Below the pieces are notes generated by a model. It was not told where the DNA came from, did not search any database, and saw nothing but the letters and a program-made list of their open reading frames with translations. Of a stretch of DNA of 64,000 bases, positions 50,394 to 64,000 are shown one piece after another; position 1 is the stretch's first letter, and each line of letters opens with the position of its first letter. The translations under genes were made by a program, and so were the position numbers. This DNA is from Pithys albifrons albifrons (lineage: Eukaryota > Chordata > Aves > Passeriformes > Thamnophilidae): the NCBI RefSeq assembly GCF_047495875.1, contig NC_092463.1, positions 17,845,224 to 17,909,223 on the forward strand, written 5' to 3'.

Positions 50394-52454
50394 TCTACCA
50401 TCACCTATTTCATCATTTAGTTCCTCCTTCAAATAGTGAAAGGGTTTTCCATCTCAAGAGAGTGGCCTCAAGGCTTGGGCAGAGTTAAACAACTCACACC
50501 ATTAGTCTCAACCATAAGAGAGTAGTAGGGTCCTCTGTGTAAATGCTCTATCTCTCATCTTTATGATGTTAGGGGAACAACACTGGTGCTCTTCAAACAG
50601 ATGTTTTTCAAAACTCTGTAGGCCTAAAGAACACAGAAAGCTTCAATACTACAATCATTATGGACTTTTCAACAGTAAGTTAAACTCTTGACAAACCAAC
50701 TTCTATTTTTTGAAAATAAAAATTTGACAAGGTAACTGCACAAACATAAGGCATGCGGTATTAAAAGTTAATCAATTAAAATTAGCATTATATACAAAAC
50801 TTGATCTGTTAAAGCTGATCACCTGTGTCAAAAGCAGCAATTAACAAAAGTCACTAAGCATTGCAAATCTCTCCTTATTAATCAGTAATCATGAAAGGAA
50901 AAACAAGCAACCATACCAGAGAGCAAACTGTAAATTACACCATTTACACAGCAGCTCATTTACAAAGCAGTCTATTAATCATTTGCTATGATCAGAAAAG
51001 TGAAATCAATATTAAATTTAGTCACATTACTATTTTGAGAAATTGCAGTTTGAGCTGCATTATAGGTTAGTTAAATACACTCAACTGGCAGAAGAGAGAA
51101 ATGCAGTCTGCCCACAGTCATTATAAAAATTACATGCCTGGGGAAGAGGTTCTGCCTCTTCAGGTGAGACCATAACATGCTATTTTCCAACTCCATTAAT
51201 CAATCCCTACTTGTAAAAAGGAGCTATTTCTTGCCTTTGAAAGTACAAAAAGTAATTTTTTCTTTCAGCTCTGGTAGAATTTCTAGTTTCCTGCTGGTTT
51301 TGTACTATTTTCCAGTGAGGTAAAAACAGACTTCTCTAATCCCTCTGCTGCCCAAAGTTTTGCATTACAGCAAGTCTTTAAAACAGCTTGTCTTATATTT
51401 AATTCTACTGCAAACCTATTGTTTCTCATATGTCCCAGATTCCATTGGTAAGAAGCTGCTCTATGTCACCTCCTCTATAGCAACATGCAGGCTCTGCTCC
51501 AGGGTTAGTGTCTTGGTAGTATTACAGGGTAGGGATTTGTAGCTGGGTAGTCACTACAGAGCAATTATCCAGGGCCACTTGTTACCTGCAAACAATTCAA
51601 CAGATGAACTTGAAACAACCCTTTTGCTGCCAGAGCATGACCCTGGTATGTCTAATGAAACAGGTATGTGGGCATTTTCTCATTGAACAGGAATAAATCA
51701 ATGAATGACTTTCATTATTAAGTAGCATTCTGTGCACTAAATAAGACACTAACCAAAAAAAGGTTACATCTTTCTTCCAGTAAGATTCTCATGAGCTATA
51801 TGACTACAGAAACTAAATTGAGACTGCAGAAACACCCCCAGACTTATTACTTCCTCACTTTTTAAATCATGGCTGAACAACCTTGAAAGCTTAAAGATGA
51901 CTGTAGCTTTCTTCCTTTGCTGAATGTGTTCAGAGGGAACACTTTAAACGCAGGAGACAGAGTCTCGTGTGCCTTTTGACCAAGTTTCATTCCTTGGACA
52001 TTAAACATCAAGGCTCAGAGCAGCAATCCCGTTCACTCCAGAAGGGAGGATGCTCTCTGCAACCAGCAATTCTATTTCAGTCCTCTGAATAGATATGCAA
52101 CTTAACATACTCTTACTTAGTAAATTAACTTACCAGAGCAACTTCCACCCGGAAGAGTTAAAAAGTTCTGATGAAAGGAATGGGAAGTTGTGGTCTTGTA
52201 AGAGGTTACCAAATGTAATAGTATTGTTTTGATCTGTGCAAAACAACTTTTCCCATTGTTCTCAAAACATGCTTAAGTCATTAAAGATTCAGGCTGAGGG
52301 ATACATTTGGCATGGAATGTGTCAGACTGTTAGAATTTGGCAGCAAAACTAGTAGCACATGGAAAGAAGTTCTCAATAGAAGATGCTAGGCACCTTTAAC
52401 AAAAGATATTACCATAAGGGACTGAGAATTTTTACAGGAGGACTGCTGCACTTA

Positions 52455-52502
52455 GACAAAACAAACAAAGAAACAACAACAAAAAAAACAACCAAAAAAA
52501 AA
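52455..52502. repeat. A-rich (CAA-like) low-complexity tract
   Basis: A run of A interrupted by single C and G in CAAA and CAA spacing, in a TDP1 intron. No adjoining element head was found, so it is a simple A-rich tract rather than a SINE tail. Confidence 0.7.
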
Positions 52503-52890
52503 GCCTTCCTAACCCTGTTGTGCCTCAGTTGATATCCTAATACAGAGGCAAAGTGGGGAAAGTGAAATACAACTGTAAATTAAAAAACAAAAAAAGAGCA
52601 GTATTTTATTCCATTTCAAAGAAGGAAAACCTAAATAAAAGTTTGCAGAATCCTAAATCCATTAGCAACAGTATCCTGTATAATTTTTATAGGTAAATGG
52701 CATGTTTTCTACTACGTTTGGGAGATAAGACCCAGCAGATAAGGAACTAAAGCCTTTTATTCTAAAGAGTGTAAGAGTATCATGTTTGTAATCACTTCCA
52801 TCTTATTTGCTTTTAGCACTCAAACATTACAGCATTCTAAGTTTAAACATATAATCTAAAAAAAACCCCAAAGAATTGATCTCTACTTAC

Positions 52891-52957
52891 TGAAAATAGG
52901 AATGCAACCACAGCTGTTTCTGTGCTGTCTGTAGACTGTACGGAAGGGAGCCGCCAG
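52891..52957 (-). CDS. TDP1: TDP1 exon (GGSLPYSLQ block)
   Basis: The acceptor TTAAG precedes CT GGC GGC, and the exon ends TAT TTT CA|GTAAGT. It encodes GGSLPYSLQTAQKQLWLHSY plus Phe and a split His. It matches human TDP1 residues about 457-478 (GGSLPYSIQTAEKQ...). Part of the C-terminal phospholipase-D-like domain; phase agrees with both neighbours. Confidence 0.97.
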
Positions 52958-54540
52958 CTTAAGGAAAAACAGAACATGGATATTTATTTTTGAAATGACA
53001 TTCTAAAAGCAGCAAACATCTGGGGTAATAAGCTGTCTGTACCACCCTCATGAGCTACTTTCAGGAAATCCTTAAATACTCTGATAGTGTAAAATGGTAT
53101 AATACTTTGGGGGTTTTTTATTATTGTAATTTACAAAGTTCCTAAACACTACGTTCACAGTAAGAAAAAGAGAAAAACATATACAGGCTACAGAATTACA
53201 GATAGTTTTTTGTTATGAGTTGGTATCAACAGATTTGGATCATTACCTATACAGACCAGAGGGAGTAAAACAAGCAGCTCTCAGAAGAAAAAAAGAACCA
53301 ACCAACGCTCAAACAACATTATTTTAAAAAGCAAGGACTTCTTCAATGAAATTGTATTTGTATTGATTCGGCCTTTGGCTAATGCCTGTTGTGATTTCTT
53401 CAAACAGATTTAATAAAGAAGAATCAGCCAGGCATACTGAGTAACATTAATGCTGTGCATTAAAAGTGTGATGCAAAGCCTACTGCATTCAGCATGTCCT
53501 AGAAGATCTTTGGAAATATTTTCCACCATTCTTTGCTCTATCATCTTTCCCAGGCATCAAGGTGAGGCTGGCAAACCCACAGGTCACCAGATCCAACTTC
53601 ACACCCTTCTTCAAGACAGCAAAGAATTCCTTCCTTTTAGTCCTTGTGAATGTCTTCCAATTGCCTTGACCTTCAGAAGACTTGTTTTTGAGTAACAGAA
53701 GTTTCACTGCAGTTCCTGTTTCAGGTTGGCTGGGGCTGTGCTTTCACTAACACATTGACTTTATGAAAATAAACATGGGAAGACTGAACAGAACAGCTGC
53801 ACATCACAGTATCAAAAAAAGACCAAAGAAGGTCTGTGTGGCTCGGCTTTACGAACGAAGATTTGGGAAGGGCTGTCCCCACGTGGGTGTGCCCTTCCAG
53901 CCTGTGCAGTGGATTTCAGGTGAGGCTCAGCGTGTGCAGAACTGGCCCCACCGTTTAAGTCCTGAGGTTCATCTGCCACAGCCAAGCGAGCTTGGACAGT
54001 GCCAGTTAAGTCCTCAGGACTAGAACCTATAGCACCCGGCATTTCCCAGGAGGTCTCCCATCCAAGTACTAATCCGGGGCTGACCCTGCTGAGCTTCTGA
54101 GATCTGACAGGATCGGATGTCAGGGAGGCATTTAACTGTCTAGACCAAGGAGTAGTGAAACATCTTAGCCCCCATTGTATCTGCTCTGCAGAATCACACT
54201 GCAAACAAAACAGAAGGAGAACTTGGCAGAATGAAAGTATGACTGGAGTAAGAACTGTTGGCAAGAGCTGTTGTTTTCCTATACGGTGATGAATGAACAT
54301 GGACAGACAGACTTAAACATTACACACCACTACCCACAAAGCCTTTTCTATTCAAGCACAATAGAACTGGAGTTAGAGCCTCAGATTAGAGCTCCAGTAA
54401 AAATAAGACTGCACTGCCACCTATTCTGCCAAGTTCTCAGTAAGATGATAACTTCATGTTCATTCCACATCAACCACTGAAGTGATTTTACAGGACAGTA
54501 TGACCACAAAAAGGTAATAACTGGGGATTCATCTGCTTAC
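52958..54540 (-). other. TDP1: TDP1 intron (1.6 kb) carrying a 5S-derived SINE
   Basis: Donor GTAAGC at 54,540, acceptor AAG. The only recognised content is the SINE at 53,820-54,151, transcribed in the same direction as TDP1. Confidence 0.85.
53820..54151 (-). mobile_element. 5S rRNA-derived SINE, copy 2, with target duplications
   Basis: The body is 53,830-54,141, read on the minus strand. The 5S-like head keeps ACATCCGATCCTGTCAG, AGAAGCTCAGCAGGGTC (box A) and GTACTTGGATGGGAGACC (box C, identical to the usual vertebrate 5S motif). It ends near GCCGGGTGCTATAGG. The non-5S body contains two related blocks, CCTGAGGACTTAACTGG and CCTCAGGACTTAAACGG. It ends around GTAAAGCCGAGCCACACAG, with neither poly(A) nor CR1 tail. 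Flanking repeats are AGACCAAAGA (53,820-53,829) and AGACCAAGGA (54,142-54,151). It is colinear with copy 1 at 25,287-25,595 over its whole length. Confidence 0.87.
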
Positions 54541-54589
54541 CAGGATAGCCTTCCAGACTTTGCCTCACATTGTTCACAGTAGGATAAAC
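54541..54589 (-). CDS. TDP1: TDP1 exon (short, 49 bp)
   Basis: The acceptor GAAG precedes GTT TAT CCT, and the exon ends TAT CCT G|GTAAGC. It encodes VYPTVNNVRQSLEGYP, matching human IYPSVENVRTSLEGYP (residues about 440-455). The very short exon is supported by phase and by flanking exons on both sides. Confidence 0.96.
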
Positions 54590-55317
54590 CTTCATGGAAA
54601 AAGAAAAAGTAACTTTAATAACACTAAATATACCAACTGTCAATTTTCAAACAAACAGAAAACCTGAGGAAAAAAAACACATTAAAAGCTTCATTTTTCA
54701 AAATTAGTAAAATTACACTGCAGCTTAAAATTACATGTGTGCTGGTAACAAAGAAAGTCTAATAATTTCACCACTCTTACAGAGCCAACCAAAACTAATA
54801 ATACTGCTTCAACCACTTTCCAAAGTTCTCAAAGCAAGCTCTTAACATTATTTTAGGAGATTTTGGTTTCACATTTCAAATGTGAGTAGGCAGGGGCAAC
54901 TAGCACATGGTAAAGGCATGATTTGACTTTAATTTCTCCTTGATTCAACAAGCTGCTGCCACAAACTTCTTCCTGCTCCTCCCCTTAATTGTGCTAATAA
55001 CCGAAGGTATTAATGACTAAGGGCTCAGTTACATCTCAGTAGCAGAAACAGCTGCATCTACAAAACTCAATGGAAGACAAGCTGTAGAAGGAGAAGATAA
55101 TTTTGATTAGATTATGTATACTCTAGTGTCATGTAGACAGAAGTTATAGTATGTTTTATAGCATACCATACACAACTAAGTATCATTAAGTGGTTTATGA
55201 TTTCAGGATGAAAACTCCATTACCACCTTCCAAAAGTTAAAAGAAAAACAATGACTAAGATTTCAAAAAGAAATTAGTAAGTGTTAAAAAAAGGTCACCA
55301 GCATCTAAAAGACATAC
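54590..55317 (-). other. TDP1: TDP1 intron (728 bp)
   Basis: Donor GTATGT, acceptor GAAG. AT-rich with no recognisable element. Confidence 0.85.
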
Positions 55318-55503
55318 CAAATGAAGTGGGACATCACTTTTATGGAAAGTTGTCACACTCCTGCCTGCAGCCACCAGACTTTCCTGGAACTCCGAGCACA
55401 GCCATTTGGACCCATCAGCTCCCATGGAACCAATGCTTGAGAACTGTCCAACAAGAGGCCAGGATTCCTGGGCTGGTATTGGCAAAGCATGATCTCTCAA
55501 AAG
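55318..55503 (-). CDS. TDP1: TDP1 exon with the Ser-Ser DNA-contact loop
   Basis: The acceptor CACTAG precedes CTT TTG AGA, and the exon ends CTT CAT TTG|GTATGT. It encodes exactly 62 residues, as in human (378-439): [43 protein letters not shown], then a variable [27 protein letters not shown] contains the serines equivalent to human Ser399/Ser400, which contact the bound DNA phosphate. The start Met of the open frame at 55,500 is fortuitous; the exon continues to 55,503. Confidence 0.98.
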
Positions 55504-58500
55504 CTAGTGAGGGGAAGTAAAATAGTGTTAGACTTCAACAGGCAAAGAATACCTTAATCAGTTTGATATCACTTCTGATACAATCAATGCTCTATAATTC
55601 ACTTCTGATAATGAAAGAGATTAACACTCATACTACATACTTAACTTTGCAATAAAAAAATTGCCAGACTTTCCAAATAAACCCACTTTGAGAAAAGATT
55701 AAACATCACAAGTTTTATCCAAAAAGGACCAAAGCCAACCATTAAACAATGTGTGAAAAGAATGTTAGCAGTTTTTTTAAAAAACATGAAACATTAGCTT
55801 CAGAAATCACAATAAATTATATAACTAAATATTTTGTTGATGGTTGTTTGACATAAAATTCCTCTTGTATCCTAAAGCCCCAGCTACAATAGAAGCCTAT
55901 AATAAGAAGAAAAAATGGAACAATTGAATAGAAAATTGAAATAATCCTTTCAGAGGAGATCTTTAGCTGTGAATGGAATTTAAAGTCACATTAAAAACAG
56001 ACAGATACAGGCACACATTAAATTGTATGTAGTGGCTACCTTCTCCACTCTAGAGAGGACACAGAACTAAATGGCTTCAGTCATCAGTGTACTATCATCA
56101 GGTCTATCTGCATTGGTACTGAAAACATTACCTTTTTTAAATCACAGAAACATTTGCCACGAGACCATCTTTAGCCTTTACAGGCTTTTGCTGTTTTATT
56201 TTGTTCTCGTTTTGTGTTTAGCTAGGCAAAAAACATGCAGACAAAATGTACCAGAAAGGACAAGCTCTTAACAAGCAATGGGACTTCTAAAAGAGTAATC
56301 TACTATCAAAAAGCAACACGATACATAAGTATTTTGTATGTCACAGAAGTTTGCCATGGACAGCATTAGAACTCTACGTAAAATTCATGACAGTAATGTC
56401 AGTTCAGCAGAAGACGCAGGTTGAAAGTTCTCCAATTATCAGAGGCCTTTCATGGAGGACATGAAATACCTCATCTAATTCTACAAAAATCCCCCAAAAG
56501 CAAACAACAAACAAGAAGGGTCCCTTCAAACTTGATATGCAATCTAGTATTAATATTGACCATTATTGCTTATCTAAATAATCATAGAATCATTTAGGTT
56601 AGCACAGACCTCTAAGACAGTGGAGTTCAACTATTAACATAACACTGTCAAGTCCATCACTAAACCATGCCCTTAAGGACCCTATCTACATGTCTATTAA
56701 ATACCTCCAAGGAGGGTAACTCCACCACTTCCCGGGGCAGCCTGTTCCAATACTTGACAGCCCATTCGGTGAAGGAATTTTCCCAAATATCCAATCTCAA
56801 CCTCCTCTGCTGTAGCTTGAGGCCATTTCCTCTTGTCTAAAAGCTTGTTTGAGAGAAGATACTACCCCAGCCTCTCTAAAACCTCCTTCCAGGTAGTTGT
56901 AAGTTGTGATAAGGTCTCCCCTGAGCCTCCTCTTCTCCAGGCTAAACACCACCAGCTGCTACTGATCAGAATTGTGCTCCAGGTCCTTCACCAGCTCCAC
57001 TGCCCTTCTCTAGACATGCTCCAACACCTCAATGCCTGTCTTGTAGCAAGGGGCCCAGAACAGAACACAACATTTGAGGTGTGACCTCAGTGCCAAGTAC
57101 AGAGGGATGATCACTATCCTGATCCTGCTGGCCACACCATTTCCAATACAAGCCAAGATGCCATTGGCCTTCTTGGCCACCTGGATGCATTGCTGGCTCA
57201 CGTTCAGACAACTATTGACCAGCACCCTCAGGTCCTTTTCCACCAGGCAGCTTTCCAACCACTCTGCCACCAGCCTGTAGTGCTGCATGGAGTTGTTTTG
57301 ACCCAAATGCAGCACCTGGCACTTGGCCTTGTTGAACCTCATACAATTGGTCTCTGCCCATCAATCCAGCCTGTCCAGACCCCTCTGCAGAGACTTCCTA
57401 TGCTCCAGTAGATCAATACTCCCACCCAAATTGGTGGGGCTCAATACTGAGCCCTGGGCAACACCACTTGTTGTCTGTCTACCAGTCGGACATGACTCCA
57501 TTCACCACCCCTCTTGGGGCTCAGCCATCCAACCAGTTTTCTATCCAGAGATGAGTGTACCCATCAAAGCCACGAGCTATTAAGTTTCCCCAGGAGAATT
57601 CTGCATGGAACAGTGTCAAATGCTTTACTAAAGTTCTGCTAGACAACATCCACAGTCTTTCCCTCATCCACTATGCAGGGCAGCTTGTCACAGAAGCTCA
57701 GGTGAGCCAAAGAGGACCTGCCTTTCATAAACTCAGGCTGACTGGGCCTAATGCCCTGGTTATCCTGTATATACAAGATGGTCTGCTTCATAACATTCCC
57801 TGATACCAAAGGAACTGACTTACAGGTCAGAGTTACAGGCCTGTAGTTCCCTGGATCTTCCAACCCTTCTCATAGGCATCAGATTTGTCAACCTCCAGTG
57901 AATTGGGCCCCTCCCCAGTGAGCCAGGACTGCTGATAAAGGATTGAAAGTTGCTTAGTGAACACTTCCAGCACCTTCCTCATTACCCTTGAGTGGATCCC
58001 ATCTGGTTTCATGGACTTGTGTGCATCTCAGTGGTGCAGGAGGTCACTGACCCATTCCCCTTGGATTATGGGGGTTTTAATCCATGTTTCTAATTATTTA
58101 GTTGATATAAAAAGCAGTAGAAAAAAATCAGAATCTTAGCAATCTAGTGGAAAGAAACTAAAATCTTGACTGAATTGATGACATTCCCTATGTATAAACT
58201 AGTTTTTGATTTGATTGGTTTATTGCCAGGTCATTAGGGAAAACAGAATATGCAGTAACCCTTACCATCAAAGTAAATAAAACATGCCCACTCCCAGTGT
58301 GCAGGCAAGTCTCTGCATCAAGGAATCTTTCCTCAGTGCTCTTGAAAAAGCTACATTTGGATCCCAGTCACACCACAAGACTGGATTTTGACAGTGCTAG
58401 ACACACCAACAGCAGCCAGGAAGTCATTTGAGTGACAGTGACTCCTCTGGTATCCGTAAGCACATGACAATTCAGATCACAAGCTGACCACAGCAATAAC

Positions 58501-58694
58501 AGCCAGGAACACTGTGCAAAGTCTACACTGTCATAAGTTGCAAGCTGATGTATATTATTGCTAACTTTAACTGTAACAATGTATTAAAAGACTGATGATG
58601 ACAGCTGAAAATATTGAAAGGAACTCAAGAATGCTCCCCAAAATTATATTTACATTTTAAAGGATGTTAACAAAAAGGGTTACAGTTTTTGTAC
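55504..58694 (-). other. TDP1: TDP1 intron (3.2 kb), half CR1
   Basis: Donor GTACAA at 58,694 and acceptor TAG at 55,504-55,506. It contains the long CR1 copy 56,579-58,082; the rest shows nothing recognisable. Confidence 0.85.
56579..58082 (-). mobile_element. CR1 LINE, about 1.5 kb, antisense (longest copy)
   Basis: The 3' end lies at 56,579 (AATCATAGAATCATTTAGG in reverse). On the minus strand the body encodes decayed parts of the reverse-transcriptase ORF. NYRPVTLT and VDEGKTVDVV (57,639-57,863) are RT-domain motifs. The 110-codon frame 57,342-57,010 reads [15 protein letters not shown], then EKDLRVLV and [13 protein letters not shown]. Frameshifts and stops inactivate it. It lies in the same orientation as TDP1, so it is carried in the pre-mRNA. 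Confidence 0.94.
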
Positions 58695-58773
58695 CTTTCT
58701 GAGCCTAAGATGACCCCACTTTTCTTTATCACTGCCTTGATATCGTCCAGGGGTAGAACCAAGCAGATACACT
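58695..58773 (-). CDS. TDP1: TDP1 exon (STPGRYQG block)
   Basis: The acceptor TCTAG precedes A GTG TAT, and the exon ends CTC AGA AAG|GTACAA. It encodes [15 protein letters not shown], then [11 protein letters not shown] (26 residues, as in human 352-377). GSTPGR and WGHxRL are diagnostic of TDP1. Confidence 0.97.
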
Positions 58774-60337
58774 CTAGAGAAAGGAAAAAAACCACAAAGC
58801 CAAAGTTATCTGTAGATCAGGAGTGGTTTGGTTTGTGAAGTAACAAGGTATTTAAGTAAACCTATCAGCAAGACTGAACACAGAAGAGCAACCAGAAATA
58901 TTTAATCTTTTTTACAAGATTATTTACAATATAAAGAAAGTGGATTTTAAGCTATGTAATTTAGTATTAGCATACTGTGTGGCTGTCATGCACCACCAGG
59001 CCGTTTGCAGCATAGACAAGAACTACACCTATTTCTGTGTATAAAAATGCAGAAGACAGATGTTATCTCATGTGACACATAACTGGGTACGTTATTTTGA
59101 GTAAAGCTGATCTACGGTTACATCCAAATCAGCATTTTCAGGTATGAGTTGTCCTTTGGGCACCTTACAGTTCAGATGCAAGGTACAGCTTTTCCAACCA
59201 ACTTCCTAATGGTTTAGTAATCTCCTTGACTTTGCCCTGAAAACAGGGAAGAGACATGCCCAAAATCACAACAAACATAAGCTTTAAGAAGCTGTTCCCC
59301 ACTGCATCTCATGCCTGGCTTTATGCATGAATGAATGTCCCCTGCATATTTCATATAGCAGGGAGCTGATCCCTATCCTAACAAGTGACTCTTTCCCAGC
59401 CCATGCATTAACTCATATCACCTGGGGCTCAACTCATCTGGCCAAATTTAAGCAAGATGATCAATTCAATCAGAGCAGCAGCTCAGGCTGTTAGCTCTCC
59501 TGATAATAAAGTATATGCCTTTTTTTTTTTACCCCCTCCAATCCTGCATGATTCCAAGGACATTTTATGTATAAACTAGGTAAGGTTTCAGTCCCTATTT
59601 CCACCACACTTTATGACCATTCTCAGCTTTTCTTTTCAACAATTTTTATCAGCTTATAAAATTGCAACTAAGTCACCAAGGAGACTTACACTTTCTGAAC
59701 TAAGTACCCATATTTCAGTGGAACCACAGGATGTATCTATTAGAAGTAAATTTAAGCAACCTGAACTACTTTAAGGAGTATTAGCAATGGGATATTAGAG
59801 AAGACTATTTCAAGACCAAGTAGGCACAACATTGCCCACCAGATCCAACCCATGCCTGTTACAGGCAAAATTCTATACATATGTGTGTGGATTGAACTAT
59901 AACTCACAATTAGGAGCCTATTCTTTTCTCTCCATTACAGTAACATTTACTTATACAATTGTTCTTACATGAAAAACCCAATACAACAGAGTTTTTTCCT
60001 CTGGTAATTTTATTGGAGTAAATAGTTGCACCAGACTAGCTTAAAAGAAACTAAATCCTTATTACTTCACAGTGCCTTCTTTGAAGTTACTGCTGGTGCA
60101 CCTTGCTTTCTTCCTTTAAAATGCATGCTCATGAAACTAGAAGTTGGTCAATTTGACATAATCTACACAAGACAGATTTAAACAACTGTGTGAAGTGAGA
60201 GTCATGCTTGAACACTTAAGTGTGAAACAAGGTAAGCTTACAAAACAAACACAAGGTCTAACAGATCCTAACAAAGATATTCAATTTTTAGAAATAAAAA
60301 ATCCACACATGCAAGTTAGTAAACCCATAATAAATAC
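58774..60337 (-). other. TDP1: TDP1 intron (1.6 kb)
   Basis: Donor GTATTT at 60,337, acceptor CTAG. A T-run at 59,519-59,530 is the only low-complexity tract; no mobile element recognised. Confidence 0.85.
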
Positions 60338-60508
60338 CTTGTCTCTGATAAATCATGTTCTTGAATCAGATCTATCCATTCCTTGAGTGCAGGAGAATTG
60401 TAAGCCATCAAGTAACTTATTAGGTCAGATTTAAAATTAGTTGTTGATTCACCAGCACAATCAGTCGTTCCCTTAGGTAGCTTTGGATATAAAGGGCTTA
60501 GCCATATT
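60338..60508 (-). CDS. TDP1: TDP1 exon (IWLSPLYP block)
   Basis: The acceptor TTAAG precedes A ATA TGG, and the exon ends GAG ACA AG|GTATTT. It encodes [33 protein letters not shown] and [20 protein letters not shown], then SET and a split Arg. It aligns with human residues 296-351 with one extra residue in the variable stretch after PLYP. The conserved [13 protein letters not shown] and LKEWID helices are intact. Confidence 0.97.

Positions 60509-64000
<3,492 letters not shown>

Larger units (their letters stand above)
48093..52890 (-). other. TDP1: TDP1 intron (4.8 kb)
   Basis: Donor GTAAGT at 52,890, acceptor CTAG at the low end. It contains the purine-rich GGGA tract (50,034-50,122), a 30-bp-period duplication (50,346-50,393) and an A-rich CAA tract (52,455-52,502). 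No LINE copy or other gene is evident. Confidence 0.85.

Noticed and set aside
25287..54141. Segmental inverted duplication linking the two 5S-derived elements
   Set aside because: Similarity stops at the element ends, and each copy has a different flanking direct repeat, so they are separate insertions.

Overview
This is one locus of a vertebrate nuclear genome, almost certainly a bird. The evidence for a bird is abundant 5'-truncated CR1 LINEs ending in the ATTCTATG-type 3' repeat, AT-rich introns of moderate length, and two coding genes with clear vertebrate orthologues. The genes are KCNK13 (THIK-1 two-pore-domain K+ channel) and TDP1 (tyrosyl-DNA phosphodiesterase 1). They are neighbours in the same order and orientation as on human chromosome 14q (TDP1 then KCNK13). 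Both lie on the minus strand here.

Layout. 1-24,239 is the start of KCNK13 intron 1. It is AT-rich and holds scattered CR1 fragments, one older LINE remnant and no exon I can recognise; exon 2 must lie below base 1. 24,240-24,579 is the coding part of KCNK13 exon 1, inside a strong CpG island (about 23,870-25,260). 25,261 to about 30,240 is the short intergenic gap; a 5S-rRNA-derived SINE sits at its KCNK13 edge and a 650-bp CR1 in its middle. About 30,240-64,000 is the 3' part of TDP1: ten consecutive coding exons with canonical GT-AG junctions and consistent reading phase, matching human residues of about 265-608. The upstream TDP1 exons, including the first catalytic histidine, are beyond base 64,000.

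The two genes are functionally unrelated. TDP1 is a nuclear and mitochondrial DNA-repair enzyme that removes topoisomerase I adducts from DNA 3' ends. KCNK13 is a plasma-membrane leak K+ channel.

The parts not explained by standard annotation are small pol III-type retroposons. There are two copies of a roughly 310-bp element with a nearly complete 5S rRNA head and no CR1 tail. Each is bounded by an imperfect 10-12 bp target duplication (25,287-25,595 plus; 53,830-54,141 minus). There is also a roughly 153-bp chimera of a tRNA-Leu-like head with intact A and B boxes fused to a CR1 3' tail (43,181-43,333 plus). I see no operon-like system, CRISPR array, virus or other novel gene cluster. Most of the open frames are chance, CpG-island or repeat-derived.
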